From contig CM055611.1 of NCBI GenBank assembly GCA_029379385.1, positions 14,826,062 to 14,890,061 on the forward strand: a DNA stretch of 64,000 nucleotides, given 5' to 3'. Below the pieces are notes generated by a model. That model was not told the DNA's origin and ran no database searches. It saw nothing but the letters and a program-made list of their open reading frames with translations. The number at the start of each line of letters is the position of its first letter. Positions within the stretch are counted from its first letter, which is position 1. The position numbers and the translations under genes are program-made. Below, in pieces: positions 23,781 through 43,721 of this stretch. This DNA is from Quillaja saponaria. Taxonomy: Eukaryota; Streptophyta; Magnoliopsida; Fabales; Quillajaceae.

Positions 23781-24282
23781 TTAAAGAAATATTTTTAATT
23801 TTGATTATGTAGATACATATTTTATTTAAGCGAGAAAAAAAAAATTGAAAATTTTCATCTATACTAATTGTTAATTGGATGTAAACATTGATTTCTTTTT
23901 ACAATTAATAAGCTCTAAGCAATGAATAAATCATTTAAAAAATGAGTCCTTATAATAATTTTTTGATATTAAATTAAGTCATTCTTGTTAATAAATTGAG
24001 AGTAATGAAATTAGGCTTATTCTATATACCTGTAATGTATATTATTGTTTGTGAAGTATTCTTAAAGTGAGTAAATTAAGAATTTTTAGTTTGATAAAAA
24101 AATATTTTAAAAACACCAAACAAAAGTACAAAAATAAGAAAAATTAGAGAGAAATAAATTTTAAAACAAAAACTTAAATATTTCGTGTTGATGTGGATGA
24201 AATGTAAGGGGCATCTTGGAGCCTTTTCAACTCCCTTGGGATGTTACCTTTGGTTTTACTACTTGGTTGGTATTGGGTGGAA

Positions 24283-24440
24283 GTAGGGCTGCAAATGGTT
24301 CGAGCTGTCCATAAACAGCTTGTGAACAAGCTCAGTAAGGGTTCGCTCATGCTCGGCTCTTTTTCTAAATAAGTCGAGCTCGAAATTTAACTTTATTTTA
24401 GGAATTATTTAGTAAACAAGTCGAGCTTGAACTTTGAAAA
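24283..24440 (+). mobile_element. truncated hAT-like non-autonomous element end
   Basis: TAGGGCTGCAAATGG at 24283 resembles a hAT terminal repeat (TAGGGxTG), followed by the common plant repeat phrase GTTCGAGCTGTCC...GAACAAGCTC and two GTCGAGCTxGAA motifs. No matching right end (TTGCAGCCCTA) was found, so the element is truncated or abuts another repeat. Confidence 0.4.
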
Positions 24441-24499
24441 ACATTACTTGTGACAATAAACCTTGTTTTCTCTTCGGCCTCCATCCATGTTATATTTTG

Positions 24500-24682
24500 T
24501 GGTTTCCTAATATGAGCTCGGCTAAAGTAAATAGGGATGGGGCTGTTAAGGCCTCTGGGCTAGTAGCAGTTGGTGGTTGTTCGAGACATAAGGGTCTTGG
24601 TTGGGTGGCTTCTAGTAAAGCCCCACCAATCTGTGTCCGTAGTTTAGTTATTTACAACAACGACATTATTGTCAATAGATAA
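24500..24682 (+). pseudogene. RNase H-like fragment, probably from a LINE
   Basis: The plus frame contains AKVNRDGAVKASGLVAVGGC then SRHKGLGWV. This matches the start of the RNase H domain of plant non-LTR retrotransposons and related proteins (KxNxDGA with the first catalytic Asp, then a GxGG stretch). About 50 residues are recognisable; the rest of the domain and any reverse transcriptase are missing. Confidence 0.45.
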
Positions 24683-26470
24683 ATTCTCGTAATTTTGCTT
24701 TCCTATAGCTGATATATATCATTCTCCAAATGCAGATAATGGTATAATTTTGGTGCACGCCAACTTATTTGTGTCTATCTTTGATAGCAAAATGTGTTGC
24801 TTTTATTTATTTATTTTTTAATTCTTTTACCTCATTTTGCTCAAACATATTTACGTTCACCTATAACACTATCAGTGTCAGTGTTACACTCACAAATGAA
24901 TTTTTATTTTTTAATTATAATTGAATATATATATATATATATATTACATGATGTGCTATCTACCGCATAGGCTTTCTAAATTTTAAATTAACAAGAATTT
25001 TTTGCATCCACCACTTATTCTATCTGCAACAACATGCTGTCGCAAATAGTTTTCTTCAAATCAAAGCCTAGCCTACAATTTTCTTTTTTCCCACCTAATT
25101 CTCTCTCTCTCTCACTGCCACTCCCTCAGCCGCCGACTCACGCCCCAGGAGGCATGTACTTGATTTTTTTTCTTTTTTCTTCTTTCTTTCCTGCAACGAA
25201 ATTGTTTTGATTTGTTGATTATATTGATTACAAGTTATGATTTTTTCTGTTTATATGTGGTTTTGTAGATTTTGTGAGAATTTTTTTTTATGGGAATTGG
25301 GTCTCTGATATTGGGTGTTTGATGATAATTTGTTTTGAGGTTGTTGTGAAGTTATCAAGCAGAGGTCTAAATTAGGATAACGTATTAATTTAGAACTTGT
25401 TTATCTCCATACCATGACATCTTGTATAATTTCTAGCAAATAACACTGAAGTTTGTGTCATTAATCCATAATGACCTCGAGTTTCTACTCTCTAGTATTA
25501 ACATCCATGAAAACTTTACTGATTGTCTTGGTTTCAGAATAGCTGCATCTTCAGTAACGGTGATGGCCCTGATCTCCGAGACAGAGACACAATCTCTATT
25601 CTTTTTTTCTTTTTTTGGTAAAAGATAATCTCTATTCAATACATGTTCACTATTGGAAATTTTCTGGCTAAACTCCAAATGCAAGAGTAGGTTTTGGAGG
25701 ACAGAACAGAATCATGGAGTCATCAAATGTAAGTGCTGTAATGGTCTCATCTCAAGAGATTCTGAAGGTTGGAGTGAAGACAGATCACAAACTCCTCCTT
25801 AGGTTCTAAACTTTCAGATGAAGCACTATACTTGTTGAAAGGAGAGCAAGATTTTATCTACATCAAATCTGAAACCACAAAGCTCTTGCTTAAATAAAAA
25901 TAAATAAATAAATAAAAACTGACAGACTTTCTCCGGACTGAAAAGCTTGAAGCACATTATGCCAAAAAGGACTGGAACCTGAAATTAACTTTAAATATAT
26001 AAGAGCAACATTGACTTGAATCAACCAAAACCTTGATAAGAAGATTATAATTTGTTTGCAAATCAGTCCAACTTGACATGGTTCTGATACCAAATGTAGA
26101 ACAGTATTGGAGTAAATCTGCCTCTCTGCCTTTGTGGTGGGCAGTTTTGGGTCTTTAAATAAGGTTTCAGTCAGAAGTAATGCTTCTGTGAGAAAGACAA
26201 TGAAAATCGATACTCAAAGGAAACTACATACTGGAAAAGTCATAAGGACTAGTAAGTAGAATTTATTATGAAAAACTGTAACCAGAAACGGAAGCTGTAG
26301 TCAACTTGGGAATGAAGAAAAGCAAACAATCTTTCCAGCATCTTAGATATACTCTATTAATCCAAAAGGGGGGCCAGATGTCAACTAGCTGGACAACCAA
26401 ACCAGAAATAAAATAACAATATATGAAGTAAAACTTCACTAGCTGACCCTTGAGAGTAACCTCGGTCTTG
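24683..26470. other. intergenic region with a CT-rich, leader-like stretch
   Basis: A (TA)n tract lies near 24926-24944. From about 25085 a CT-rich stretch (TCTCTCTCTCTC), then GCCGCCGACTCACGCCCCAG and a T-rich, intron-like run to TTTTGTAG near 25269, looks like a plus-strand 5' leader and first intron. No convincing coding exon follows, so this may be the leader of a lost or non-coding transcript. The right end presumably contains the KDSA 3' UTR. Confidence 0.3.
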
Positions 26471-33682
<7,212 letters not shown>

Positions 33683-34060
33683 TTTCCAACTTAGAGGAAT
33701 TATAAATTAAACTGCAAACAAGAAGCTCAGATAAATGAAGCCATTCAATTAATATAACACAGAAATTCTCTCGACATTTTCTCAGCGTCCAAACACAATT
33801 TGAAGGAAACTTGCTAAATGATTTCAAAATACCTTGGTTGACAAGGAGAGCAAGAAAAAGATCTGGATTGAATGAGCAAAATTCTTGATGGCCAAGATGC
33901 GGAAGACTGGAAGCTGCAAATGCAACGTTATTATTCCGAAAGCTGTAATTGTCTGGGAAAGAAAGTGAGATAATTGTAGTGTAGCGAAGAGAGTACAAGG
34001 AGTGTTGTTTGGAAAGAGAGACGCTGATAGCAGGAAAGTAGTGAAGATCAACGTGCACGG
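33683..34060 (-). promoter_or_regulatory. KDSA 5' leader with an inferred intron
   Basis: A leader intron is suggested by CAACCAAG|GTATTTTG (exon end 33833) and TTTGCAG|TTTAAT (exon start 33711), which would splice an outer leader exon, starting about 34050, to the 28 bases before the ATG at 33682. The outer exon is CT-rich on the minus strand, as plant leaders often are. No clear TATA box could be assigned. Confidence 0.45.
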
Positions 34061-35109
34061 TATACTAAAATATTATTATTTTAATTATGTTTTAAAAATA
34101 TTTTTCCATTAATTCATCCTAAAATATTATATCAATTATTTTCATCAAAAGTGTTTCAAAAAGTTTACAATGAAAGATGTCTAATGTCAATCATTCAAAA
34201 ATAATAATAATAATAATACTAATATTATTTAAAATAAAATTTTGACTCGTAGATAAAACTTTGCTCTATTCACATAAGGCAAAAAAAATAAAAAATCTTA
34301 AGTCATATCAACATTTTAATATTTTTCATCTAAAATAAGAATGACCTTAGACTAAATTAGAGGTTTCAAATATTTACATTTTAAAAGATATGATATAAAA
34401 CCAAAGTAACTACAAAAATATTTGAATGATAAACTTAACAAAAGAATTATACTTTAAAATAATTGATATAATTTCATCAATTTTCTATATAAAAAAATTA
34501 TACTTTAAATCTAATTTGTTCCATTCGTTCTTAAAAGTAATTATTGGACAATCGAACAAACTTGACCCAATTCATTTGAACCTGAACGAGCCATCAAGAA
34601 TCAATTTAATTATTGGGTGACTTTTTATTTTTTATTTTAAGTTGGGTCTGAGTTGAGTTTTTTTGATATCAGGTTGACTTGACCTACCCGATATTATAAT
34701 TTAAAATTTATTAAATTATTTACATATGTAAATATTAAGTATAAATTTTTAATTTTAGTATGTAAATATTAGATTTTACATTATTGTTAAATATACATCT
34801 TTAGTTTTTGCTTTAATTTTATTTTGTAATATTAAACATTTTTATGTTAATTTAGTTTAAAAAAATTATTTTAAAATATAAATTTTAACCCACCCAACCT
34901 ATCAAACTCACTTAATTTTTAGCCTGGATAAAAATTTTAATAACGCGGCTACTCAATTTTCAAAATTAGGTAAAATTTTTAGTTATCCTAATTAGCTCGG
35001 TTGAGTGATATTTTACCAAAATGACTTGCCTATTGCACTCCGCTACTTAAAAGTCAAAAAATTTAAGTTGCAACTACGCTAAAGTCACAATATGGACTAT
35101 TTACCGAAG
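34061..35109. other. AT-rich intergenic DNA, no gene seen
   Basis: Strongly AT-rich with simple ATA repeats around 34200. The only sizeable frame (34426-34620) has no recognisable motif. This gap, absent from unit A, leads into the LINE. Confidence 0.4.
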
Positions 35110-36905
35110 TGTTTATTCAACCGCGTTAGATTTGATGGTCCACAAAGTCGTCGCTAGAGTACAATGACTAAATAGATGGTCCCTATCCTCTTAGCACCCT
35201 CCACACCATGCACAGAGGAATCTGATGTCATGTGCATACGGACTCGGTTAACATTAGTAAAAAACTTGTTTTGACACAGCAACCATAGGAAGGAGATCCA
35301 TTTTGCCGAGCATTTTAGTAGCCAAATAGCTCTGAAGTCCCCCAATTGTTTACCGGGATCCAAACATAAGTCATAACAAAAGCAAAGACCGCCTTCCAAT
35401 AGAATGAGGCACCACCGAATCAAGTGCAGCCATATCGCAGCCCCCGTTCTCAGCAACGAAACCAAAGACCGTAACATCTAGATTATCCACAAGATCCTGT
35501 GACTTTAAATCATCATTGATAGGTGTCATGGAAAGCCATTTATCTAGCCAGAGTTGATATGGGAGCCATCTCCCACCCGCCATCAAAGATCCTTCTTAAG
35601 AATTTCCAAGGAAGATAGAATACTACGCCACGTACTGGAACTACCCACAAACTTCTTTGCTTGCAACACATTACCATCTTGACAATATTTGGCATTCATC
35701 ACCCTCACCCAAAGAGTATTATTCTCAGTCAAACATCACCACTTCGCCTTAGCAAGGAAGGCAATATTGAAGTGATGAAGCTACTTGAGACCAAAATCCC
35801 CAACTTCTTTCCGAGTGCAGACTTCACTCAATTTCACCATATAAGTCTTTCGTCTCTCATCCGTCTCCCCCAGATAAAACTCCTATTAAGCTTATCAACT
35901 TCATTACAAACTCCCACCGGTAACCTCGCAATTTGCATTGTGTATAACCAAATAGTTGAGGTTACGGCTTGGATTAAAGTAGCTTGCCTAGCCAAAGAAA
36001 GATGTCTGACTTTCCAACCTGCAAGCCGACTTTGCACTTTCTTTATCATTCCATGATACATGGCCTTTGTCATTCCAGAATGAATAACGGGCACTCCCAG
36101 ATATTTTCCAAGGTTCGTTATGACTCCATGCCAATGACCATTGCAATGTCGCGTTGCATACTGCGACTAGTGTTCTTAGAGAAAAATACCTTTGATTTTG
36201 CTAAATTAACAGTAAGACCTGACACTGTATAGAAGTGATCTAGATATCTGCGCAGTTGGAATGCCTGCTCTTTTGTAGCCTCCATGAATAAATAAAGATC
36301 ACCGTCAAAGAATAGATGTGATAACTAATTCTGCTTCTACCCAATTTAAATGGTTTCCATCGATCTTGATGAACTTCCTCGTTAATGAACTGTCCTAGCC
36401 TTTGCATGCATAAGACGTAGAGATAAAGGAGAAAGTGGGTCAACCTGCCAAATACCCCTTCTAGGATGAAAACAAGTGGTTTTTCCCCATTTCACAAAAT
36501 GCTAGTCCAGACCGAAGAGACACAATTCATAATTAACTGGAAATCTAAATAGAATAAGAGTTTTTTTGAAGACAATCCCACCTGACCCTATTATAGGCCT
36601 TCTCAAGATCCACCTTAATGGCCATGACACCCGCGTCTACCTTTGTGCATTTCTTGGAATGTACCACTTCTTGAACTATAAAGATATTATCATCCGCCCA
36701 TCTGCCTGGAATAAAGCTACACTGAGTCGGTTCAATCATGTGGTTTAATGGTCGAAGTCTATTAACAAGGACCTTAGAAATTACTTTATAGATGACTGAA
36801 CAAAGGCTAATAGGCCTATGTTGTTTCAGGGTAACGGGAGCATCAACCTTTGAAATCAAAACCTCATTTAACTCATCCGTAGGGATGGCAATTTTGACCT
36901 GCCCC

Positions 36906-38214
36906 GCAAAGCTCTGATTTGTCTCAATCTGATTGGGTGAGTTTTTTGATCATTGACAGCAGATCTTGTCTCAGATCCGAAAAAATATAATTAGGGTTCA
37001 GAGCGGGTATGGGATTTACTTATACCTCGCCCTGCCGTATTTTATGTTTCTATATATTATATTATACATAATATATATATATATTTATAAACACCCATTT
37101 TATCATTATGCATAAGTATTTACACTAATACATGCATTATATGTAATACATGTATATATATTTCAATTGTGAATACTAATTTTTTTTTTCTAATTAAATC
37201 AAAAATAAAGAAAATATCATTTTTATTTTGTATATAAATATTTTTGAGACTAATTTATGTACTATTGCATTTGAATTAAGTGATGTTATTTTCTTGTGAA
37301 CTTTTAAGTTGACTTTTAGTGAATGAATGTATAAGTTATGTTAGTTGACCAATATTTTTTTATTAATTGAGTATAACTTTGATCTTTTTTTAGATAAAAA
37401 AAACTTTGGGGCAAAACAATCGAAATTTTTTTGAATTAGGGATTGGATAAAATTTCTTAGCCCGTTCAGGATTTGGGGCGGGGCACGGGACAATATATGT
37501 GGGAGCGGGGTGAGGTTGATTTACCCCTAATCCGCTCTGCCGAGAGCGGGACAATATATGCAAAACTCTGATTTGTCTCAATCTGATTGGGTGAGTTTTT
37601 TGATCATTGACCGCATATCTTTTCTCGATCCGAAAAAATATAATTAGGGTTCAGAGCGGGTATGGGATTTACTTATACCTCGCCCTGCCGTATTTTATGT
37701 TTCTATATATTATCATAATATATATATATTTATAAACACCCATTTTATCATTATGCATAAGTATTTACACTAATACATGCATTATATGTAATACATGTAT
37801 ATATATTTCAATTGTGAATACTAATTTTTTTTTCTAATTAAATCAAAAATAAAGAAAATATCATTTTTATTTTGTATATATAATTTTTGAGACTAATTTA
37901 TGTACTATTAATTATTGTTGCATTTAAATCAAGTGATGATATTTTCTTGTGAACTTTTAAGTTGACTTTTAGTGAATGAATGTATAAGTTATGTTAGTTG
38001 ACCAATATTTTTTTATTAATTGAGTATAACTTTGATCTTTTTGTAGATAAAAAAAACTTTGGGGCAAAACAATCAAAATTTTTTTGAATTAGGGATTGGA
38101 TAAAATTTCTTAGCCCGTTCAGGATTCGGGGCGGGGCACGGGACAATATATGTGGGAGCGGGGTGAGGTTGATTTACCCCTAGCCCGCTCCGCTCCCGCT
38201 CCCGCTCCCGCTCC
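36906..38214. repeat. two tandem ~655-base units inside the nested hAT element
   Basis: GCAAAGCTCTGATTTGTCTC at 36906 recurs as GCAAAACTCTGATTTGTCTC at 37560, and the sequences after each stay nearly identical through TTATTTTGTATATA, GATAAAAAAAACTTTGGGGC and TGGGAGCGGGGTGAGG. The two units are much more alike than their age in the decayed LINE would suggest, which points to a recent internal duplication. Confidence 0.8.
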
Positions 38215-38227
38215 CGCTCCCGCTCCC
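38183..38227. repeat. GC-rich hexamer microsatellite (CGCTCC)n
   Basis: About six to seven units of CGCTCC or CGCTCCC-like hexamer lie at the right end of the second 655-base unit, just inside the hAT terminus. On the minus strand it reads GGGAGC repeats. Confidence 0.8.
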
Positions 38228-38945
38228 TTTCTGCCGGTTGCCATTCCTACTCATTGGGATATGTTCAAGTGCAAAAGGCTTCCTTCACAAGCAGAGTAAT
38301 TGAATTCATCACATCCGACCAACAATCCTGAAAAAACATGGATTGTAAAAACTAAATAGTAAAACGTAAAAAATTTATGAAAGTTTAAACTTGTAAAGTT
38401 GTATCTGTCCTCAGCTGATTGCAAAATTAGCATTTTCAAGAACTTTCTGAAAAATAAGAAAATCTACAAGAAAGAAATATTAAAACTACAGAAAGAAGAG
38501 TACATCTTGCAATACAATTATCAATAATTATTAATCTCTCAATCAATGTTGAAGATTATCAGCCCAATTAAGGATAAAAAAGTAATCAAATAGCACATAC
38601 AAAATGAAAATCATATAATTTTTCTTTTGTGCATAATGGAAACCTTTGAAATGAATCAGGCATCCACTTATTACATACACAATCAAATATTAACAGATAC
38701 CAGTACTATTTTACAACACATTTGGTTAATCATATGGACAACTTAATGAATTTAGATCAAAGAATCATAGTATTTCGCTTCACTTTGTACAAAGGTCAAT
38801 TTTAATGAGATCAAAGAAGAATATAGAGAATTATGACCTATTGAACTTGCAGATGCAATTACAACCGTGAGAGGCATGGGTGGAAATACAACCCTAGTCA
38901 ACAAGATCAAGTAAAATGCTTTTGATCCACCAGATAACTTGGCAA

Positions 38946-41900
38946 TCAAAGGAGTTGCCAATCATCCTCATGGGGGCAGCCCCCTGCATCGTTCATGGGC
39001 ACTACCCCAAAGGAATCATCTTCTTGCAACCCAGCAGTGTCACCCAACACATCATTATGGTCAACTGGCTTCGACAAACTGTTTGCCTGAGCTACAGTAA
39101 ATAATGGAGCATCATTTGATTCATCTGCCAGCTTGGAAGCACGGAAACAAAAATCATCAAAGTCATCTGCCAGCCAGTATTGGAAGAAAGAAAATTATCA
39201 AATAAAAGCTCTGTGGTAAGATAGAACCATGAGTTTATGAAACTAAGCCAAAGCAACCAGCAAACCTTTGTCTCGACAATAAAATCCAATTGCCAAGGAT
39301 GGATCTATTGAATCTAGGGGCATGTGCCTAATGACACTGAAAAATATTTAATATCAGAAACAAAGTGAATTATTAATAAAAAGTAGACACTATTGAATAA
39401 TAAATAATGTTCGCAAAAGGCTTACTTGCAGTGGTATGATGAAGTGTTAGCCTCTAAATCATCCCTACTGATATTCACTGCCTGACAACAACCAGAATTG
39501 GAAACAAGTTGTTAGCTATTGCACGAAGAATGTAAAAAATGCCAAAAAGCATAGCAATCTAACATAAGCCTTTACAGTAAAACAAATCTGGTATTAAGAT
39601 TACACTCCTGTCTATCTTTTGTGCATCACTGGTTTTCCCTTAGCCTGTGACCTTTCTGTGCTTGTATTCTCCTTTCTCAACTGGTGTGTGCATCTCAGGG
39701 TGTGGCAGGGTGTGAAGAGGAGATTTTTTCCTTTCACTGGTTCAGCAAGAAGATAATACTAAACCTGTACTGGTATTGCTAGACAACTATCTCAGTTTTC
39801 ATTCCAATTATAGTCATGATTTGAATATTTTTCATTATCTAGCATTGACAATAGAAAATCATTATTTTTCTTATCCTGGGTTTTTTGGTGTGGGTGGGTG
39901 AGTGGCGAGGGGCACCAGGTCCAACAAAATTATCCCTTCATCGGGATTGTGATCATCAAAGAGAACCCAGAAGTACATGTTTCATTTGACCTCTACAGCG
40001 CGGTGTATTCTTTTATTAAATACCATTTTAGTAATAGAAATCGAATAGCAAGCAAGGTGACAGTGTTCTAAATATAAACTAAGTCTACTGAAGAATGAGA
40101 AAAAGTTAATCAGTCACCTGTAATGTCACCATTACATCTACGACTACAAGAAGCCATATAGCAAATACTACATTAATAATTCCGTACCAGCTGAACTTCA
40201 TGTGGATCAAGGTACAATACCCTATCACTTTGGACACCAACAATGTAAGTTGAAACACCAGGTTTACCACCCAAGACACCAAGGCTCTGAGGAAAGGTGA
40301 ATGTTGACCGCAACAGAGGAATATACCTGATGACACTTCAACAATTCAACAATTCAACAATTCAACTATATATATTAATGTAATTTGAAAACAATTCTCA
40401 AATCCAAGTATGACCTCTAGTTGAGAGTCTCATGTTCCAACCTCTAGGGTGTCCCCAAGTAGGGAGTCCGAGAGGGGACATGTTTGCTATCTTGTATTTT
40501 CAGTGAAACAGGATTGTCATATTCAGAATCTGCTCATGACCTCCATGCAAAAGTGACTTGTTTTTGTTTGTATCACTTTGAAAAGGCAGGTGATTAGTGT
40601 TCTTTCAGCTAGTATAAGTTATAAAAAATCAAGATATTTGATAGGTGATTATGAATAATAGAATAAATACTTCAAAAGGTGAAAGGAAAGACATATCAAC
40701 AAATCAGACCACATACAAGAGAAATTAATACAATTAACACCTAAGCCTGTAGTCCTAAATTTTTTCTATGTGAATTCTTTGATGGGAAACAAAACCACAT
40801 TCAAGGTAAGACAGCTTTGCAATTGATGTATCTATAAGTTCAATATGGTGCTGCATCATTAAATATCGTAAACCACCAAGATAAAATCAACTATAATACA
40901 TATCACTGAGAGTACACTAACAGGAACCGAGACATTGTATACCCTTTACAGTAGTAGGGAAAAAAAGGCTCCTATGCATTTTAGTGATATTTTGTACGAG
41001 CCTCATTGGCGTCTTCACTAATAAAAATCATAAGATAATGAGGGCCTTGGGGCTACTACACAACCCCTTTGTCAAAGTGCCGTAGTGTCCGATTCCTGCA
41101 TTCATTAACTTTCCCCTTCTAACCTAAAAACAATCATGCACTACCACATAAACATTACTTCAGAAGGTAACCAACCTGGGATTGATTTTTTCAAGTCCAA
41201 GAACCAAGGGAACCAACAAAAGTATAGGAGTCCAATCTTTTCCTTTTGAAAATTCAACACAAAGTTTAGAGGCATCTTCAATGCATACAACTGGTGCTCC
41301 ACCACGCTCCCCGTCTTCATCACCAGAAACAACATAAACAGCCATCGGAAGCGGCTGTTCTTCAAGGTCCTTTGTATCTCTCATACAACGGGCTAGAGTT
41401 TCCCATGTACGACACATGGCATATGGACCTATCCATGACCCAGAGGCAAGGCCATAATTCTTCCCAGCTTCCAGAAGATTGTGGATAGAAAAAGCAGATG
41501 CCCCAGAATCACCAAAAATGTGCAAGATGTTAATGTATTCTTGATTTAAGGGCTGCATAGTTACAGAAGCACCAATAATTCATAGTCAATATGGTAGCAA
41601 TTGTCACAACTCATCCCAAGACAAGTCAAATTGCAGTAGCTTTTTCTTTTTCTTTTAAAGAAAAAAAAATAGAGACAACTAGACAAGAACATATACAACA
41701 TCAGGTTGCACATAAATGACATTACCTTCTGCAAAGGTTTTCTCCATGATCTGCCTAACCTATGAAAAAGAGTTGCCTGGGAAAAAAACACTGTTATTAT
41801 TATTTATTACTAACCTAATATGTAAGAATGGTAAAACTCAAATGTCAGGACCAGTTAAATAATTAAAAAAACAAACACAAAAAACAAATCATATAATACC

Positions 41901-42557
41901 TGAGCAACGAGCATCTGACTGCTTCGAAGCATGCAACCCCAATATACATCACTGGTATATTTTGTATCTCCAATAGCATTAAAACCTAAAGATAAACAGG
42001 TGTGTTAAAAATATGTTCTCGCAAATCCTGGTGAAGGGACGCCTATGTTTCCAATCTATCTAGAAAATGGTTTATTACACTAAACAACCTTTACGATATG
42101 TCATTAGGATTTTCGAGGAAAAGTCTTGTTCAAATGCTGCTAATCTGTTGCTGGTATCTGCATCACCAGACGACTCCTGCTCCGAGAACTTATAGCATAC
42201 TCCTAGAAGCCATATATCACCACCTACGCTAGAAATGTCAGTCCTACTTGACCCCATTACACACTCATGAATTCTCCTCATTGAGCCACAGTTCACAACT
42301 TTCTTCACGGCAGCTGCCCACCCACTCTGTCTAGAATGAACTGACTTTGTTTCAGAAGCTGCTGGGGTACTGTATGCTTCAAAGACTGTTAAAGCCGATG
42401 TAAAGAAGCTTGGCCATAAGGAAGCCTTGGAAAACTTACTGTCACTAGACCCTGCTTCCGAACAAACAGATGCTGGACGTTTATCTAAAGTATCACCGGA
42501 GTTCCTAGAAGAACATTTTGAAGAAACAATCTTCTCATGGTGACCCTTCATTACCAT
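38946..42557 (-). CDS. ATG4: ATG4 cysteine protease, copy B, intact
   Basis: Autophagy protease acting on ATG8, expected to be cytosolic. Eight exons: 42557-42089, 41985-41900, 41776-41726, 41552-41176, 40326-40188, 39481-39426, 39336-39266 and 39166-38946, with GT/AG junctions and the same phases as copy A, giving 489 aa. Two ATGs fit the start: MVMKGHHEK at 42557, or MKGHHEK at 42551, which looks more like relatives. Peptidase C54 features: Cys174 in YWGCMLRSSQML, GSWIGPYAMCRTWE, GDEDGERGGAPVVCIEDASK, VPLVLGLEKINPR, and Asp368/His370 in YLDPHEVQ. The C-terminus PHEDDWQLL has a WxxL form like an ATG8-interacting motif, as expected for the family. One codon in exon 4 is missing relative to copy A (KGKDW versus KGEADW). 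No defect was seen; this is the likely main functional ATG4 here. Confidence 0.95.
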
Positions 42558-43036
42558 TATGAGGCAGCACAAAATGGGTAAAACGGCTCATAGAAGCAAA
42601 CTAAGTTTTTGCCTACATATGCAGTGAAGAAGGAAAACAATGATATTGATGTCAGAGAAGCTTTAAAGAAAAGACACTCATAGCTGTTGACTGTCATTCA
42701 AATTACACAAGAAATATAAACTACAATCAACAGTCAGCTTATCGAGCTACCGTATGAAAAATATCTAAACTCCATAAGAGGGATGCAATCTCCCATTCAA
42801 GACTTAAAAGCCTCTCTACACTAAATTTAGTCGATTGAACAAAACCATATATTATATATTTCAATCAGCGGTAACAGGTTGTACCCAACTTACTTATTCT
42901 ACCCCTTCCAAAATAAGAACTCAAATTTCAAGAAAACCAGGAGTCAACCACTTACCGGAGCAGCTCAGCTCAGCCAAGATCTGAAGTTACCGGAACGGCA
43001 CAAACAAGGTCAAAGGTTCGATCTTCAGTATTCACC
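42538..43036 (-). promoter_or_regulatory. ATG4-B 5' leader with intron and overlapping upstream ORF
   Basis: A leader intron is inferred from ACCAAG|GTGAAT (exon end 43036) to TGTAG|GCAA (exon start 42612). An upstream ATG at 42591-42589 opens MSRFTHFVLPHNGNEGSP and ends at 42538, overlapping the main start in another frame. Conservation of both features with copy A supports them. A poly-T run of about 23 bases (43198-43220) lies just upstream of the leader. Confidence 0.45.
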
Positions 43037-43721
43037 TTGGTACGAACGAACCTTCGACCATATGCCTCCTTCGCACTCTCTCTTATGCCGTCACAGCAAA
43101 CAGAAATTTTCTGAAATCTGAATCCACCTTCGTCTTCTCTGCTTTCCGATGCCAATTCAATATGTAAAAAAGGAAAAACAGAAGGGGACAAATGAATTTT
43201 TTTTTTTTTTTTTTTTTTTTAAGGTTGGGCTTTCTGTGATGGAAAACAAATAAATAAAGACCTTATGAATTTGGGCCTACTATGATGTGGGTGACATGGG
43301 TTTGATTGACCCATGTCAAATTAACGGGTGGAGTACGCCACCCCAAATTAACTTCGATCTCTACTATTATATGTACGCCAATAAGATTGGCATGGTCCCA
43401 AGTAGCTATGTTGTCTTCCTTGATTTTCTAGATTCAAATTTCTTTAGGTGAGGCTAAGGCTGTGAGAGCAAAATCATCATAACTTTCTTAATTAATTCCG
43501 ACGTGGATAATCTACTTTGATTGGATTGTAGAAGTTGATTAGTCAAGATGCCATAACCTAGATGGATACTACTTGACCCTTAAATAAAAAAAGAAAAGAA
43601 AAAAAGATATAGTCACTTGTGTAGTTTAAGAATCCATTTACGCTCTACGTTGCGTTGTGTAACTCATAGGTTTGATTGACCTCATGTGAACAAAGAAAGT
43701 TTTAAATATACTCATAAAAAT

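Larger units (their letters stand above)
36880..38249. mobile_element. 1.37-kb hAT-like element nested in the LINE
   Basis: Terminal inverted repeats are TAGGGATGGCAA (36880-36891) and TTGCCATTCCTA (38238-38249). The flanks CTCATCCG and CTCATTGG form an imperfect 8-base target duplication. Removing the element joins the LINE reading frame across PNELNEVLISK, which confirms both ends. The interior is GC-rich near the ends (GGGGCGGGGCACGGGAC) and has no transposase frame, so it is non-autonomous. It contains a tandem duplication of about 655 bases. Confidence 0.8.
35110..38330 (-). pseudogene. L1-type LINE reverse transcriptase, 5'-truncated and interrupted
   Basis: Minus-strand pieces run in order. 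QDCWSDVMNSITLLVKEAFC (about 38330-38265) is followed by a hAT-like insertion. ELNEVLISKVDAPVTLKQHR and PISLCSVIYKVISKVLVNRL open the reverse transcriptase (36870-36545), with SFIPGRWADDNIFIVQEV after it. The catalytic box reads SHLFFDGDLYLF (about 36320-36285) where relatives have FADD. The thumb-like IKKVQSRLAGWKVRHLSLAR lies at 36050-35980. WLDKWL and a zf-RVT-like LWLLCQNKFFTNVNRVRMHM end it (35590-35200), with the Cys-His cluster after TSDSS changed. Several frameshifts and the damaged box make it dead. It lies between KDSA and ATG4-B and is absent from unit A, so it inserted after the duplication or was lost from A. Confidence 0.8.

Noticed and set aside
25433..25684. 83-codon minus-strand frame near the leader-like CT-rich stretch
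   Set aside because: Starts and stops without splice support, and a lysine-rich run comes from a simple repeat.
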